Assembly: GCA_020723785.1 (NCBI GenBank) | Contig: DYIH01000076.1 | Location: forward strand, 1 to 7,673 | Origin: Thermaerobacter marianensis | GTDB taxonomy: Bacteria > Bacillota > Sulfobacillia > DYIH01 | Reading direction: 5' to 3' | DNA: 7,673 nt | Shown: piece by piece, positions 1 to 6,511 of the stretch | Numbering within the stretch: the first letter of the stretch is position 1 | How the letters are laid out: every line of letters begins with the position of its first letter | The notes under the pieces: generated by a model | The model's input: the letters and a program-made list of their open reading frames with translations, nothing else | Databases searched by the model: none | What the model was told of the DNA's origin: nothing | Made by a program: the position numbers and the translations under genes

Positions 1-686
1 TCACCGGCTACCTGGTGCTGGTGAGCGGGCCAGAGGCGGCCCGCTCCGTTTGCCGGTACGTCCAGTTGCTGCCCCTGAAAGAGGACCGGATCAGCCTGGT
101 CGTGGTCACGGCCGACGGCTTCGTCCAGACCAAGATACTCCAATTCGAAGGCCCCGTGACGCCCAACGATCTGCAGTTTCTCTCCTGGTCGCTGACCGAG
201 CGGTTCCGCGGCCAGCCGCTGCAGGCCATCGCCCAGAGTTCTCTCACCGGTCTGAAGCAGGAGATGTCCGCGATGCGGGACGTGCTGTCCCGGGCGGTGG
301 AGGCGCTCAGGGAGGATCTGGAATGCGAAGGCGGCGAAAAGGTCTACGTGGGCGGCGCCACCAACCTGCTTCGCCAGCCCGAGTTCCGCGACGTACAGAA
401 GGCGGCTGCGCTGTTGAGCGCCATCGAGGAGCAACGGCTGGCACAGGAGTTGCTGCACCGCTGGGGAACGGCAGCCGAGCACGTTTCCGTGGCCATCGGC
501 GGGGAACTGGATGCCGCGGCGATCCAGGACTGCAGCCTGGTGGCGGCCGGCTACACCGTGGGGGACCGGTTGGCGGGGCACATCGGCGTCCTGGGCCCGC
601 GCCGGATGGATTACGCGCGGGTGGTTTCCCTGGTTGACGAGATCACCCGCAGCTTGAGCTTGATTCTGACGGACGGCCCCAGGTAA
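1..686 (+). CDS. hrcA: Heat-inducible transcription repressor HrcA (C-terminal part, 5' end outside window)
   Basis: HrcA is the dimeric repressor that binds CIRCE operators and silences the dnaK and groE operons. About 227 codons are present, read in the frame starting at base 3. HrcA proteins are usually near 345 residues, so the N-terminal winged-helix DNA-binding domain lies upstream of the window. The visible part starts at the TGYL segment that follows the winged helix. It continues through the GAF-like regulatory and dimerisation region, with the family motifs VYVGGATNLL, PEFRDV, the DCSLVAAGYTVG stretch and the C-terminal GVLGPRRMDYARVVSLVDEI. It ends at TAA 684-686, 44 bases before grpE on the same strand, consistent with one operon. 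The CIRCE operator would be upstream of hrcA and is not visible. Identity rests on recognised family motifs and on the grpE-dnaK context. Confidence 0.96.
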   Translation, partial: TGYLVLVSGPEAARSVCRYVQLLPLKEDRISLVVVTADGFVQTKILQFEGPVTPNDLQFLSWSLTERFRGQPLQAIAQSSLTGLKQEMSAMRDVLSRAVEALREDLECEGGEKVYVGGATNLLRQPEFRDVQKAAALLSAIEEQRLAQELLHRWGTAAEHVSVAIGGELDAAAIQDCSLVAAGYTVGDRLAGHIGVLGPRRMDYARVVSLVDEITRSLSLILTDGPR

Positions 687-730
687 ACGGGCCGGCACCA
701 AGGTGGGTCACGCGTCCAGGGGGTGTTGAT

Positions 731-1360
731 GTGGCTGAGGAAAGGATTGCGCCGGTGGAGCAGGACACGGCGACCCGCGAAGGCTCGGGTGCCGGCGCGT
801 TGATCGACGGGGACCCGGCGAGCGGTGGGACTGGCGCCGGCCCGGCCGGCGAGACGGCCGAGGGTGACCTGGTGACGGATGTGGAGGCGGCGGAGTTGGC
901 CGCCCTGTACGAGGCCCTCGCCGCCGAGCGGCGCAAGGCGGGGGATTACCTCGCCCAGCTGCAGCGCCTCAAGGCCGACTTCGACAACTACCGGCGGCGC
1001 ATGATGCAGGAGCAGGCCCGCTGGCAGGATCAGGCCGTGGGACAGTTCCTGTTGCAAGTGCTGCCGGTTCTGGATAATCTGGAGCGGGCCGTTGCTTCCG
1101 CAGAGAAGGCCGACATGGAAGCCCTGCGCCAGGGCCTCGACCTGACGCTGCGGCAGTTCCGGGATACACTGGATAGGGCCGGCATCCAGCCGGTCGAGGC
1201 CGACGGACAGCCCTTCGACCCCAACCTCCATGAGGCGATGATGCGGGTCGAGGGCGGCGAGGCGGCGGAGGGCACCGTTCTGGAAACGCTCCAGAAGGGT
1301 TATGTCTTCAAGGGCCAGGTCCTGCGGCCGGCCCTGGTCAAGGTGGCCGTGCGCGGCTAG
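731..1360 (+). CDS. grpE: Nucleotide exchange factor GrpE
   Basis: GrpE is the cytoplasmic dimeric factor that releases ADP from DnaK and so resets the Hsp70 cycle. The 209-residue product is of normal length. It has an acidic, poorly conserved N-terminus (to about residue 50), then the long coiled-coil dimerisation helix (QLQRLKADFDNYRRRM, about residues 76-91, and beyond). Next come LPVLDNLERA and the C-terminal beta-domain signature, from FDPNLHEAMM through GTVLETLQKGYVFKGQVLRP to ALVKVAV. The GTG start at 731 is chosen because a GGGGGTG ribosome-binding site (719-725) lies five bases upstream; no better in-frame start is seen. It lies between hrcA and dnaK as in most Bacillota. The 107 bases between its stop and dnaK contain no convincing promoter or terminator, so co-transcription with dnaK is likely. 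Confidence 0.97.
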   Translation: MAEERIAPVEQDTATREGSGAGALIDGDPASGGTGAGPAGETAEGDLVTDVEAAELAALYEALAAERRKAGDYLAQLQRLKADFDNYRRRMMQEQARWQDQAVGQFLLQVLPVLDNLERAVASAEKADMEALRQGLDLTLRQFRDTLDRAGIQPVEADGQPFDPNLHEAMMRVEGGEAAEGTVLETLQKGYVFKGQVLRPALVKVAVRG

Positions 1361-1467
1361 GCGCCTTTCCGCACCAATCGCCGCGGCTGGTCGAAGCCCT
1401 GCGTGGCGCGTCTTGAGCTCCATCTTGCGATACGTTTCAGGCTGTGCAGTCAAGGGGGCGTGATTTG

Positions 1468-3363
1468 ATGGCGAAGGTGATCGGCATCGATCTGGGTACG
1501 ACCAATTCGGTGGTGGCCGTGATGGAGGGCGGCGACCCGGTGGTGATTACCAACGCGGAGGGCAGCCGGTTGACGCCCTCGGTCGTCGGCTTCACCAAGG
1601 ACGGGGAGCGGCTGGTGGGCCAGGTGGCCAAGCGCCAGGCGGTCACCAACCCGGACAATACCGTGTTCTCCATCAAGCGGTTCATGGGACGGCCTTACGC
1701 CGAGGTGGCCTCCGTGGAGGCCGCACGGGTTCCATATAAGGTCGTGGCCTCGTCCGGCGGCGACGTGCGGGTCCGGATCCGCGACAAGGACTATTCACCG
1801 CCGGAAATCTCGGCCATGATCCTGCAGAAGCTGAAGGCCGATGCCGAGGCCTACCTGGGCGAGCCGGTCACCAAGGCGGTCATCACCGTCCCCGCCTACT
1901 TCACCGACGCCCAGCGCCAGGCGACCAAGGACGCCGGGCGCATCGCCGGCCTGGAGGTCCTGCGCATCATCAACGAACCGACGGCGGCGGCGCTGGCATA
2001 CGGCGCCGACAAGGGGCAGGACCACACGGTGCTGGTCTTCGACCTGGGCGGCGGCACCTTCGATGTTTCGGTCCTCGAGCTGGGCGACGGCGTTTTCGAG
2101 GTCAAGGCCACCAGCGGCAACAACCACCTGGGCGGCGACGACTTCGATCAGCGGATCATCGACTACGTGGCCGAGGAGTTCAAGCGGCAGAACGGCATCG
2201 ACCTGCGCAAGGACCGCATGGCCCTGCAGCGCCTCAAGGAGGCGGCGGAGAAGGCCAAGATCGAGCTGTCCAGCGTGCTCCAGACAACCATCAACCTGCC
2301 CTTTGTCACCATGGGGCCGGACGGCGGGCCGCTGCACCTGGACATGACCCTGACGCGGGCCAAGTTCGAGGAATTGACGGCCGACCTGGTGGAGGCCACC
2401 ATGGGCCCGACACGCCAGGCACTGGCCGACGCCGGCCTTCAGCCGAGCCAGATCGACAAGATCCTGCTGGTCGGCGGCTCGACCCGCATCCCGGCGGTCC
2501 AGGAGGCGGTGAAGAAGCTCTTCGGCAAGGAGCCCTTCAAGGGGATCAACCCGGATGAGGTGGTGGCCCTGGGGGCGGCTATTCAGGGCGGCGTCCTGGC
2601 CGGCGAGGTCAAGGACGTGCTGCTGCTGGACGTCACGCCTCTCTCCCTGGGCATCGAGACCCTGGGCGGTGTTTTTACCAAGATCATCGAGCGCAATACC
2701 ACGATCCCGACGGCCAAGAGCCAGGTCTTCTCCACGGCCGCCGACGGCCAGACCCAGGTGGAGATCCACGTCCTGCAGGGAGAACGGCCGATGGCCGCCG
2801 ACAACAAGACCCTGGGCAAGTTCGTCCTCGACGGCATTCCGGCGGCGCCGCGGGGCGTGCCGCGGATCGAGGTCACCTTCGACATCGACGTCAACGGCAT
2901 CGTGCATGTCTCGGCCAAGGACCAGGGCACCGGTCGGGAGCAGAAGATCACCATTCAGTCCCGCGGCACCCTCAAAGAGGACGAAATCCAGCGCATGGTC
3001 CGCGAGGCCGAGGCGTACGCCGAGGAGGACAGGAAGCGCAAGGAGAAGGTGGAAGCCCGCAACGAGGCCGACACCCTGGTCTATACCGCGGAGAAGACGC
3101 TGAACGAGCTGGGGGACAAGGCGCCGGCCGACCGGCGCGACGCCGTCCGGGCCGCGGTGGACAAGGTGAAGCAGGCCCTGGCCGGAGACGACACCACGGC
3201 CGTCAAGGAGTCCACCGACGCTCTCCAGAAGGCCCTTTTCGACCTGAGTTCGGCCGTGTACGCCCACGCCGGCGCGGCAGCCGGGGCCGGCGGCTTCGGC
3301 GGTTTCGGCGGCGGGAGTGGAGGAGAGCGCGTCGTGGACGCCGACTACCAAGTCAAAGAATAG
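1468..3363 (+). CDS. dnaK: Molecular chaperone DnaK (Hsp70)
   Basis: DnaK is the ATP-driven Hsp70 chaperone that binds exposed hydrophobic segments of client proteins, working with DnaJ and GrpE. The 631-residue product is full length. The nucleotide-binding domain carries the phosphate-1 motif GIDLGTTNS (about residues 6-14), the segment VPAYFTDAQRQATKDAG, the phosphate-2 signature VFDLGGGTFDVSVLEL (about 190-205) and the third Hsp70 signature ILLVGGSTRIPAVQE (about 332-346). The interdomain linker DVLLLDVTP is at about 383-391. The substrate-binding domain follows, then a lid helix and a glycine/phenylalanine-rich tail ending with VVDADYQVKE, which resembles the usual bacterial EVVDAEF-type end. 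The ATG at 1468 gives the canonical MAKVIGIDLGTTNS start and has an AGGGGG site (1453-1458) nine bases upstream; an in-frame upstream extension to 1444 would be non-canonical. All key motifs look intact. Confidence 0.99.
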   Translation: MAKVIGIDLGTTNSVVAVMEGGDPVVITNAEGSRLTPSVVGFTKDGERLVGQVAKRQAVTNPDNTVFSIKRFMGRPYAEVASVEAARVPYKVVASSGGDVRVRIRDKDYSPPEISAMILQKLKADAEAYLGEPVTKAVITVPAYFTDAQRQATKDAGRIAGLEVLRIINEPTAAALAYGADKGQDHTVLVFDLGGGTFDVSVLELGDGVFEVKATSGNNHLGGDDFDQRIIDYVAEEFKRQNGIDLRKDRMALQRLKEAAEKAKIELSSVLQTTINLPFVTMGPDGGPLHLDMTLTRAKFEELTADLVEATMGPTRQALADAGLQPSQIDKILLVGGSTRIPAVQEAVKKLFGKEPFKGINPDEVVALGAAIQGGVLAGEVKDVLLLDVTPLSLGIETLGGVFTKIIERNTTIPTAKSQVFSTAADGQTQVEIHVLQGERPMAADNKTLGKFVLDGIPAAPRGVPRIEVTFDIDVNGIVHVSAKDQGTGREQKITIQSRGTLKEDEIQRMVREAEAYAEEDRKRKEKVEARNEADTLVYTAEKTLNELGDKAPADRRDAVRAAVDKVKQALAGDDTTAVKESTDALQKALFDLSSAVYAHAGAAAGAGGFGGFGGGSGGERVVDADYQVKE

Positions 3364-3385
3364 CCGGGTCGGGGCGTGATGCAGC

Positions 3386-4518
3386 GTGGCCGAAAAACGG
3401 GACTATTATGAGGTTCTCGGTGTCGGCCGCGGGGCCGGTGCCGAGGAGATAAAGAAGGCTTTTCGGAAGCTGGCCCGGCAGTATCACCCGGATGCCAATC
3501 GCAACGACCCCGCGGCCGCGGAGAAGTTCAAGGAGATCAATGAGGCCTATGAGGTCCTGAGCGATGCGGAGAAACGAGCCCGGTACGACCAGTTCGGCCA
3601 TGCCGGAGTGGACGGCGGCGGCTTCGACCCCGGGGCAGGCGGGCCCTTCGGCGGGTTCGGGCAGGGCGGGTTTGGGGACTTTGCCGGCTTTGGATTCGAT
3701 GACATCCTCGAAACCTTCTTCGGAGGTGGGAACCGCGCCCAGGCCCGGCGCGGCCCCGAGCGCGGGCACGATCTGCGCATCGACCTGTCGATTTCCCTGC
3801 AAGAGGCCGCTTTCGGGGGCGAGAAAGAGATCGAACTGGCCAAGGAGGAGTCCTGCGGATCATGCCGGGGTACGGGCGCCGCTGCCGGCACGTCACCCAG
3901 GGCTTGCCCGTCCTGCGGCGGCTCCGGCCAGGTGCGTGCGGCCCGGCAGACTGTTTTCGGCCAGTTCGTCACCGTCCAGAACTGCGGCCGGTGCGGCGGC
4001 GAGGGCCGGATCGTCGACAAGCCTTGCGGCGCGTGCGGCGGTGCGGGAACCGTGCGGCGGCACAAACATATCAAGGTGCGGATCCCTCCCGGAGTGGACG
4101 AGGGCACCCGCCTGCGGGTCGGGGGCGAGGGGGGAGCGGGGCGGCGGGGTGGTCCACCTGGAGACCTGTATGTGGACATCCACATGAAGCCCCACCCCAC
4201 TTTCATACGAGAAGGCAACGACGTGGTCAGCCGGGTCGTGGTGGGCATGGCCCAGGCGGCGCTCTGGACGGATCGGAGAAACTGGCCATCCCGCCCGGTA
4301 CCCAGTCGGGCACTGTTTTTCGTCTGCGGGGGAAGGGCATTCCCCGTCTCAGGGGCAGCGGGCGGGGCGATCACCGCGTGGAGGTGCAGGTGGAAACGCC
4401 GACCCACCTGAGCGCGGAGGAGCGGGACCTGTTGCGCCGCCTGGCCCGCCTGCGCGGCGAGAAGGTCGGCGTCGAGGAGAAGGGTTTCTTCAAGAAGATG
4501 CGGGATGCTTTGAGCTAG
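3386..4518 (+). pseudogene. dnaJ: Chaperone protein DnaJ (Hsp40), frame disrupted by an internal deletion
   Basis: DnaJ delivers clients to DnaK and stimulates its ATPase. The GTG at 3386 begins MAEKRDYYEVLGVG. The J domain (about residues 5-70) has its HPD at 34-36. A Gly/Phe-rich region runs to about 115. Four CxxCxGxG zinc-binding repeats follow: CGSCRGTG, CPSCGGSG, CGRCGGEG and CGACGGAG, at about 157-221. The first C-terminal beta-domain runs to QAAL (codon about 293). There the sequence jumps from QAAL straight to LDGSEKLAIPPGTQSG, but in another frame (junction about 4263/4264). Homologs normally have about eight residues here (G-x-x-x-x-V-P-T), so roughly 25 nt are missing. The original frame runs on to a stop at 4411; the correct C-terminus, ending FFKKMRDALS, is intact in the second frame to TAG 4516-4518. 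Repaired, the protein would be about 385 residues, normal for DnaJ. A recent mutation or a sequence/assembly error are both possible. Confidence 0.93.
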
Positions 4519-4587
4519 GAGCGCGTTGCGAAAAAGGGCCGCCCCACCAGCGTCGTCGATATCGGGATTTCGCAGCGCGCTCCTAGC
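4514..4587. repeat. Long palindromic element: 20-nt inverted repeat around a 34-nt loop
   Basis: The left arm (4514-4533, GCTAGGAGCGCGTTGCGAAA) and right arm (4568-4587, TTTCGCAGCGCGCTCCTAGC) are reverse complements with a single mismatch, which would be a G-U pair in RNA. The 34-base loop (4534-4567) contains a CGATATCG palindrome. The left arm contains the dnaJ stop codon (4516-4518), and the right arm ends nine bases before the stop of the convergent coiled-coil gene. A separate 10-bp palindrome, GAGGCGCCTC (4588-4597), abuts it. The position fits a bidirectional transcription barrier between converging genes, but there is no U tract on either side. A short palindromic mobile or REP-like unit is the alternative; only one copy is in the window. 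Confidence 0.85.
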
Positions 4588-4595
4588 GAGGCGCC

Positions 4596-5105
4596 TCATC
4601 GGAGGCCGACATGCTGTTCCAGGGCGATGAGGCGGCGGTTGTTCTCCTCCTGCGACAGGGTGAGGAGCATCCGAACTTCGTGGATATCGTCGCGGACGGC
4701 AAGCTTGACGTCGGAGATGACCTGAAGCAGGATGCCGTGGCTTTCGGCGACCTTTCGCACTTGGCGGCCCAGGTCTTCGATGAGTACCCGGTGTTCCCGA
4801 TCCAGTGCGGACAACTTATCGTCGAAATGGCGGATCAGTTCCTCGCGAACCGTGGTCATCTCGCCGCGCAACTCGTAGAACCGACTGTCGAGTTCGGAGA
4901 ACCTCTCGTCGAATTCGGTAAACCGCCTGTCAAACGCGGAGAACCTCTCGTCGAATTCGGAAAATCGCCTGTCAAACGCGGAGAACCTCTCGTCGAATTC
5001 GGAAAATCGCCTATCAAACGCGGAGAACCTCTCGTCGAATTCGGTAAACCGCCTGTCAAACGCGGCAAACCGCTTATCCAAGTAAGTTACCAACGCCTCA
5101 TCCAT
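4596..5105 (-). CDS. Heptad-repeat coiled-coil protein of unknown function
   Basis: I do not recognise a named family. The 169-residue product has no signal peptide or membrane segment visible. After a short lead (MDEALVTYL) come ten consecutive seven-residue units of the form D-x-R-F-x-x-F/L (residues 10-79), alternating DRRF and DERF types. This pattern predicts a long amphipathic helix or coiled coil. The C-terminal half (residues 80-169) is also charged and helical in character, with segments such as ELIRHFDDKLSALDREH and ISDVKLAVRDDIHEVRMLL, but it is not repetitive. The ATG at 5105 is chosen because GGAGGTG lies seven bases upstream of it, and the heptads begin soon after; a longer in-frame extension to 5324 would read through the promoter and add unrelated residues. 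The gene runs against all its neighbours and splits dnaJ from prmA. A structural, tether or nuclease-accessory role cannot be told from sequence. Confidence 0.75.
   Translation of the reverse strand: MDEALVTYLDKRFAAFDRRFTEFDERFSAFDRRFSEFDERFSAFDRRFSEFDERFSAFDRRFTEFDERFSELDSRFYELRGEMTTVREELIRHFDDKLSALDREHRVLIEDLGRQVRKVAESHGILLQVISDVKLAVRDDIHEVRMLLTLSQEENNRRLIALEQHVGLR
4896..5063. repeat. Four tandem 42-bp repeats inside the coiled-coil gene
   Basis: Four consecutive 42-base units (4896-4937, 4938-4979, 4980-5021, 5022-5063) differ at only a few positions, for example GTAAACC versus GAAAATC near the middle. Each unit encodes two heptads, one DRRF and one DERF. More diverged half-units flank the array, giving ten heptads in all. 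The near identity at DNA level, including silent positions, indicates recent duplication by slippage or unequal recombination, so copy number could vary between strains. The units are direct and without spacers, so this is not a CRISPR array. Confidence 0.95.
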
Positions 5106-5184
5106 CCAACCCACCTCCGGGAGGGAATGATGTATTCGCCGCAATTGGTCGTCTTTCCTGCGGCTGATGTTTTCCGAACGCCAG

Positions 5185-5212
5185 TTTATATCAAGGCGGA
5201 AGAAAATGTCAA
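5185..5212 (-). promoter_or_regulatory. Sigma-A-type promoter for the coiled-coil gene
   Basis: Reading the - strand, a perfect -35 box TTGACA (5212-5207) is followed after 16 bases by TATAAA (5190-5185), close to the -10 consensus. Transcription would start near 5178, leaving a leader of about 70 bases before the ATG at 5105. This supports the - strand gene as independently expressed. The same intergenic stretch (5106-5271) must also carry any promoter for the + strand selenoprotein gene, for which I see no convincing boxes. Confidence 0.6.
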
Positions 5213-5271
5213 CACTTTTCTTCTTCTTCATCGTGCGGTAGGATAAAGCCAAATGGAGAGGGGGGTATAGG

Positions 5272-5508
5272 TTGATCGCCAGGGTGACCATTTTCGGTAA
5301 GGATACCTGACCGTATACGCGCAACGCCCGGGCCGATTTCGAGAAACGGGGCTACGAGGTGGAGTACGTCCGGGTCAAGACCGACGAGGGCATCGATGAA
5401 GCCGCCCTACAGAGGATGATGGAGTACTCCGACGGGCAGCGCCGCGTTCCGGTGATCGTGGAGAACGACCGGGTCACCATCGGATTCGGCGGTACCTGAG
5501 GCGTTTGA
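5272..5508 (+). CDS. Uxx-star family glutaredoxin-like selenoprotein (two in-frame UGA codons read as Sec)
   Basis: Read with UGA as selenocysteine (U), the frame gives 78 residues with a complete small glutaredoxin/thioredoxin-like fold. In order: strand RVTIFGKDT; active site U13-P-Y-T, in the place of glutaredoxin C-P-Y-C; helix RNARADFEKRG; strand YEVEYVRV; helix EAALQRMMEY; the cis-proline segment RRVPVIVEND (Pro60); strand RVTIGFGGT; then U76-G-V and stop TGA 5506-5508. The UGA codons are 5308-5310 and 5497-5499. A Sec followed by two residues and a stop is the hallmark of the glutaredoxin-like Uxx-star family, as I recall it. The second active-site Cys is Thr, so a monoselenol mechanism, perhaps with Sec76 as resolving residue, is inferred. 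The start is TTG 5272, with GGAGAGGGGGG ending seven bases before it; GTG 5284 is a poorer alternative. The product is probably a cytoplasmic thiol/peroxide redox protein; its substrate is unknown. Conventional gene calling would miss or truncate it. Confidence 0.87.
5326..5352 (+). promoter_or_regulatory. Candidate bacterial SECIS hairpin for the first UGA (Sec13)
   Basis: Downstream of UGA 5308-5310 the mRNA can fold as follows. GCC 5326-5328 pairs with GGC 5350-5352, then there is a four-base bulge (5329-5332). CCG 5333-5335 pairs with CGG 5347-5349, with a bulged A5336. UUU 5337-5339 pairs with AAA 5344-5346, leaving the loop CGAG. The apical loop begins 29 bases after the UGA and has a G in its second position. 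This fits the published bacterial SECIS pattern of a loop 16-37 nt away with a G in the first two loop bases. The upper stem is short, so this is weaker than the second element. Confidence 0.45.
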
Positions 5509-5509
5509 C

Positions 5510-5535
5510 AGCCGGCGGTCGCCGGCTTTGATTTT
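5510..5535 (+). promoter_or_regulatory. Candidate SECIS hairpin for the second UGA (Sec76), possibly also an intrinsic terminator
   Basis: AGCCGGC (5510-5516) and GCCGGCU (5521-5527) form a perfect seven-base-pair stem with the tetraloop GGUC (5517-5520). The loop starts 17 bases after UGA 5497-5499. E. coli fdhF SECIS also carries a GGUC apical loop, about 18 bases after its UGA, with the G and U contacted by SelB. No bulged U in the stem equivalent to that of fdhF is seen here. The hairpin lies past the true stop (5506-5508), in the 3' untranslated region, as it must when Sec is three codons from the end. The following UUUGAUUUU makes it look like a rho-independent terminator too, and both roles are possible. 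Confidence 0.65.
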
Positions 5536-5592
5536 ACCCGCAACGAGAAACGGTCCGCCCAGGCCGTTTTGACGCACTTCGGGGGAACGGAA

Positions 5593-6498
5593 TTGGATTA
5601 CGTGGAGATGATCTTGCGCGTTCCGCCCCAGACCCTGGAGGCGGTGACCCACGTCCTGCAGGAACACGGGTCCGGCGGGGTGGTCATCGACGATGAAGGC
5701 GCCGCCAGGGTGCGGGCCTACTTCGCCGCTGACGAGACCTTGGAGGAGCGTTTGCGCAACCTCCGCGGGGCGCTGGCCCGGTTGAGCGTCTTCTTCCCCG
5801 GCCTGGCGGCGGGTGGGGCCGCCGGGGAGACCGGGGACGAGGCGGTCTGGTGGTACGAGGAGGAGCGCCTGGTCAGCGACGAGGACTGGGCCAACGCCTG
5901 GAAGGCCTATTGGAAGCCGCTGCGCATCGGGGAACGGCTCGTCGTCGTTCCCAGTTGGGAGGAGTATAGGCAGGCTGCCGGGGACGTGGTGGTCCGCCTT
6001 GATCCGGGTATGGCCTTCGGAACCGGCACCCATGCCTCCACGGCCCTGGCCCTGCGCCTTCTCGAACGGGAAATGATGCCCGGGATGGCCGTCCTCGACG
6101 TCGGAACCGGTTCCGGGATCCTGGCAATCGCCGCCGCGCTGCTGGGGGCTGGTTCCGTGGTGGCCCTGGACATCGACCCCGTTGCCGTGCGGGTTGCCCG
6201 TGAAAATACGGCCAAGAACAGGGTGGCGGACCGCGTCGAAGTGATCCACGGCGAGGCTGCGTCCCGGCCCGATGCCAGCGCCGACCTCGTGGTGGCCAAC
6301 ATCACGGCCGACGTCCTCATGGCGATTGCCGGCGACCTGGTGCGGGTGCTGCGGCCCGGGGGCACCCTGATCCTCTCCGGCATCCTCCTGCAGGAGGCGC
6401 GGCGGGTGGCCGAAGCCTTCGACCGCCCGGGGGTGGCGCGCCGCCACGCCCTCGAACAGGACGGCTGGACGGCCCTGGTGCTGGATCGGTTACCGTGA
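5593..6498 (+). CDS. prmA: Ribosomal protein L11 methyltransferase PrmA
   Basis: PrmA is a cytoplasmic SAM-dependent methyltransferase that trimethylates amino groups of ribosomal protein L11. The 301-residue product is of normal length. It has an N-terminal substrate-recognition domain (DYVEMILRVPPQTLEAV, GSGGVVIDD), then the segment DPGMAFGTGTHAST, which is distinctive for PrmA. The Rossmann-fold motif I VLDVGTGSGILAIAAALLGA is followed by the acidic motif VALDIDP and the catalytic-region VVANITADVL. The TTG at 5593 is chosen because GGGGGA (5581-5586) lies six bases upstream and the protein then starts like other PrmA proteins; the in-frame TTG at 5569 would add eight unrelated residues. 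prmA just downstream of dnaJ is a standard Bacillota arrangement, here interrupted by the coiled-coil and selenoprotein genes. No promoter is evident in the short gap, so read-through from upstream is likely. Confidence 0.95.
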   Translation: MDYVEMILRVPPQTLEAVTHVLQEHGSGGVVIDDEGAARVRAYFAADETLEERLRNLRGALARLSVFFPGLAAGGAAGETGDEAVWWYEEERLVSDEDWANAWKAYWKPLRIGERLVVVPSWEEYRQAAGDVVVRLDPGMAFGTGTHASTALALRLLEREMMPGMAVLDVGTGSGILAIAAALLGAGSVVALDIDPVAVRVARENTAKNRVADRVEVIHGEAASRPDASADLVVANITADVLMAIAGDLVRVLRPGGTLILSGILLQEARRVAEAFDRPGVARRHALEQDGWTALVLDRLP

Positions 6499-6511
6499 GA
6501 TCGCGCGCCGA

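Noticed and set aside
1795..3351. A long - strand ORF antisense to dnaK.
   Set aside because: It is a GC-rich shadow frame; the + strand is unmistakably dnaK.
4240..4290. Programmed ribosomal frameshift in dnaJ.
   Set aside because: There is no slippery run at the junction, and about eight conserved residues are missing, which a frameshift could not restore.
3547..4599. A - strand ORF antisense to dnaJ.
   Set aside because: It is a low-complexity shadow of the G/F and zinc-finger region, with no start signal.
4896..5063. 42-bp repeats as a CRISPR array.
   Set aside because: The units are contiguous, have no spacers, and keep a protein reading frame of heptads.
4611..5246. A 211-codon + strand ORF antisense to the coiled-coil gene.
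   Set aside because: It mirrors the 42-bp repeats in another frame and has no ribosome-binding site. The - strand has a promoter, a good Shine-Dalgarno site and meaningful heptads.
5105..5324. N-terminal extension of the coiled-coil protein up to 5324.
   Set aside because: It would translate through the TTGACA/TATAAA promoter and antisense to the selenoprotein start, while a strong Shine-Dalgarno site supports the ATG at 5105.
5272..5508. Reading the glutaredoxin-like frame as a pseudogene with two nonsense mutations.
   Set aside because: Both interruptions are UGA, both are at positions where the family has Sec or Cys, each has a hairpin behind it, and the rest of the gene has no other damage.
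5352..5543. A 63-codon - strand ORF antisense to the selenoprotein.
   Set aside because: It is a shadow frame without start signals, covering a conserved glutaredoxin-like + strand frame.
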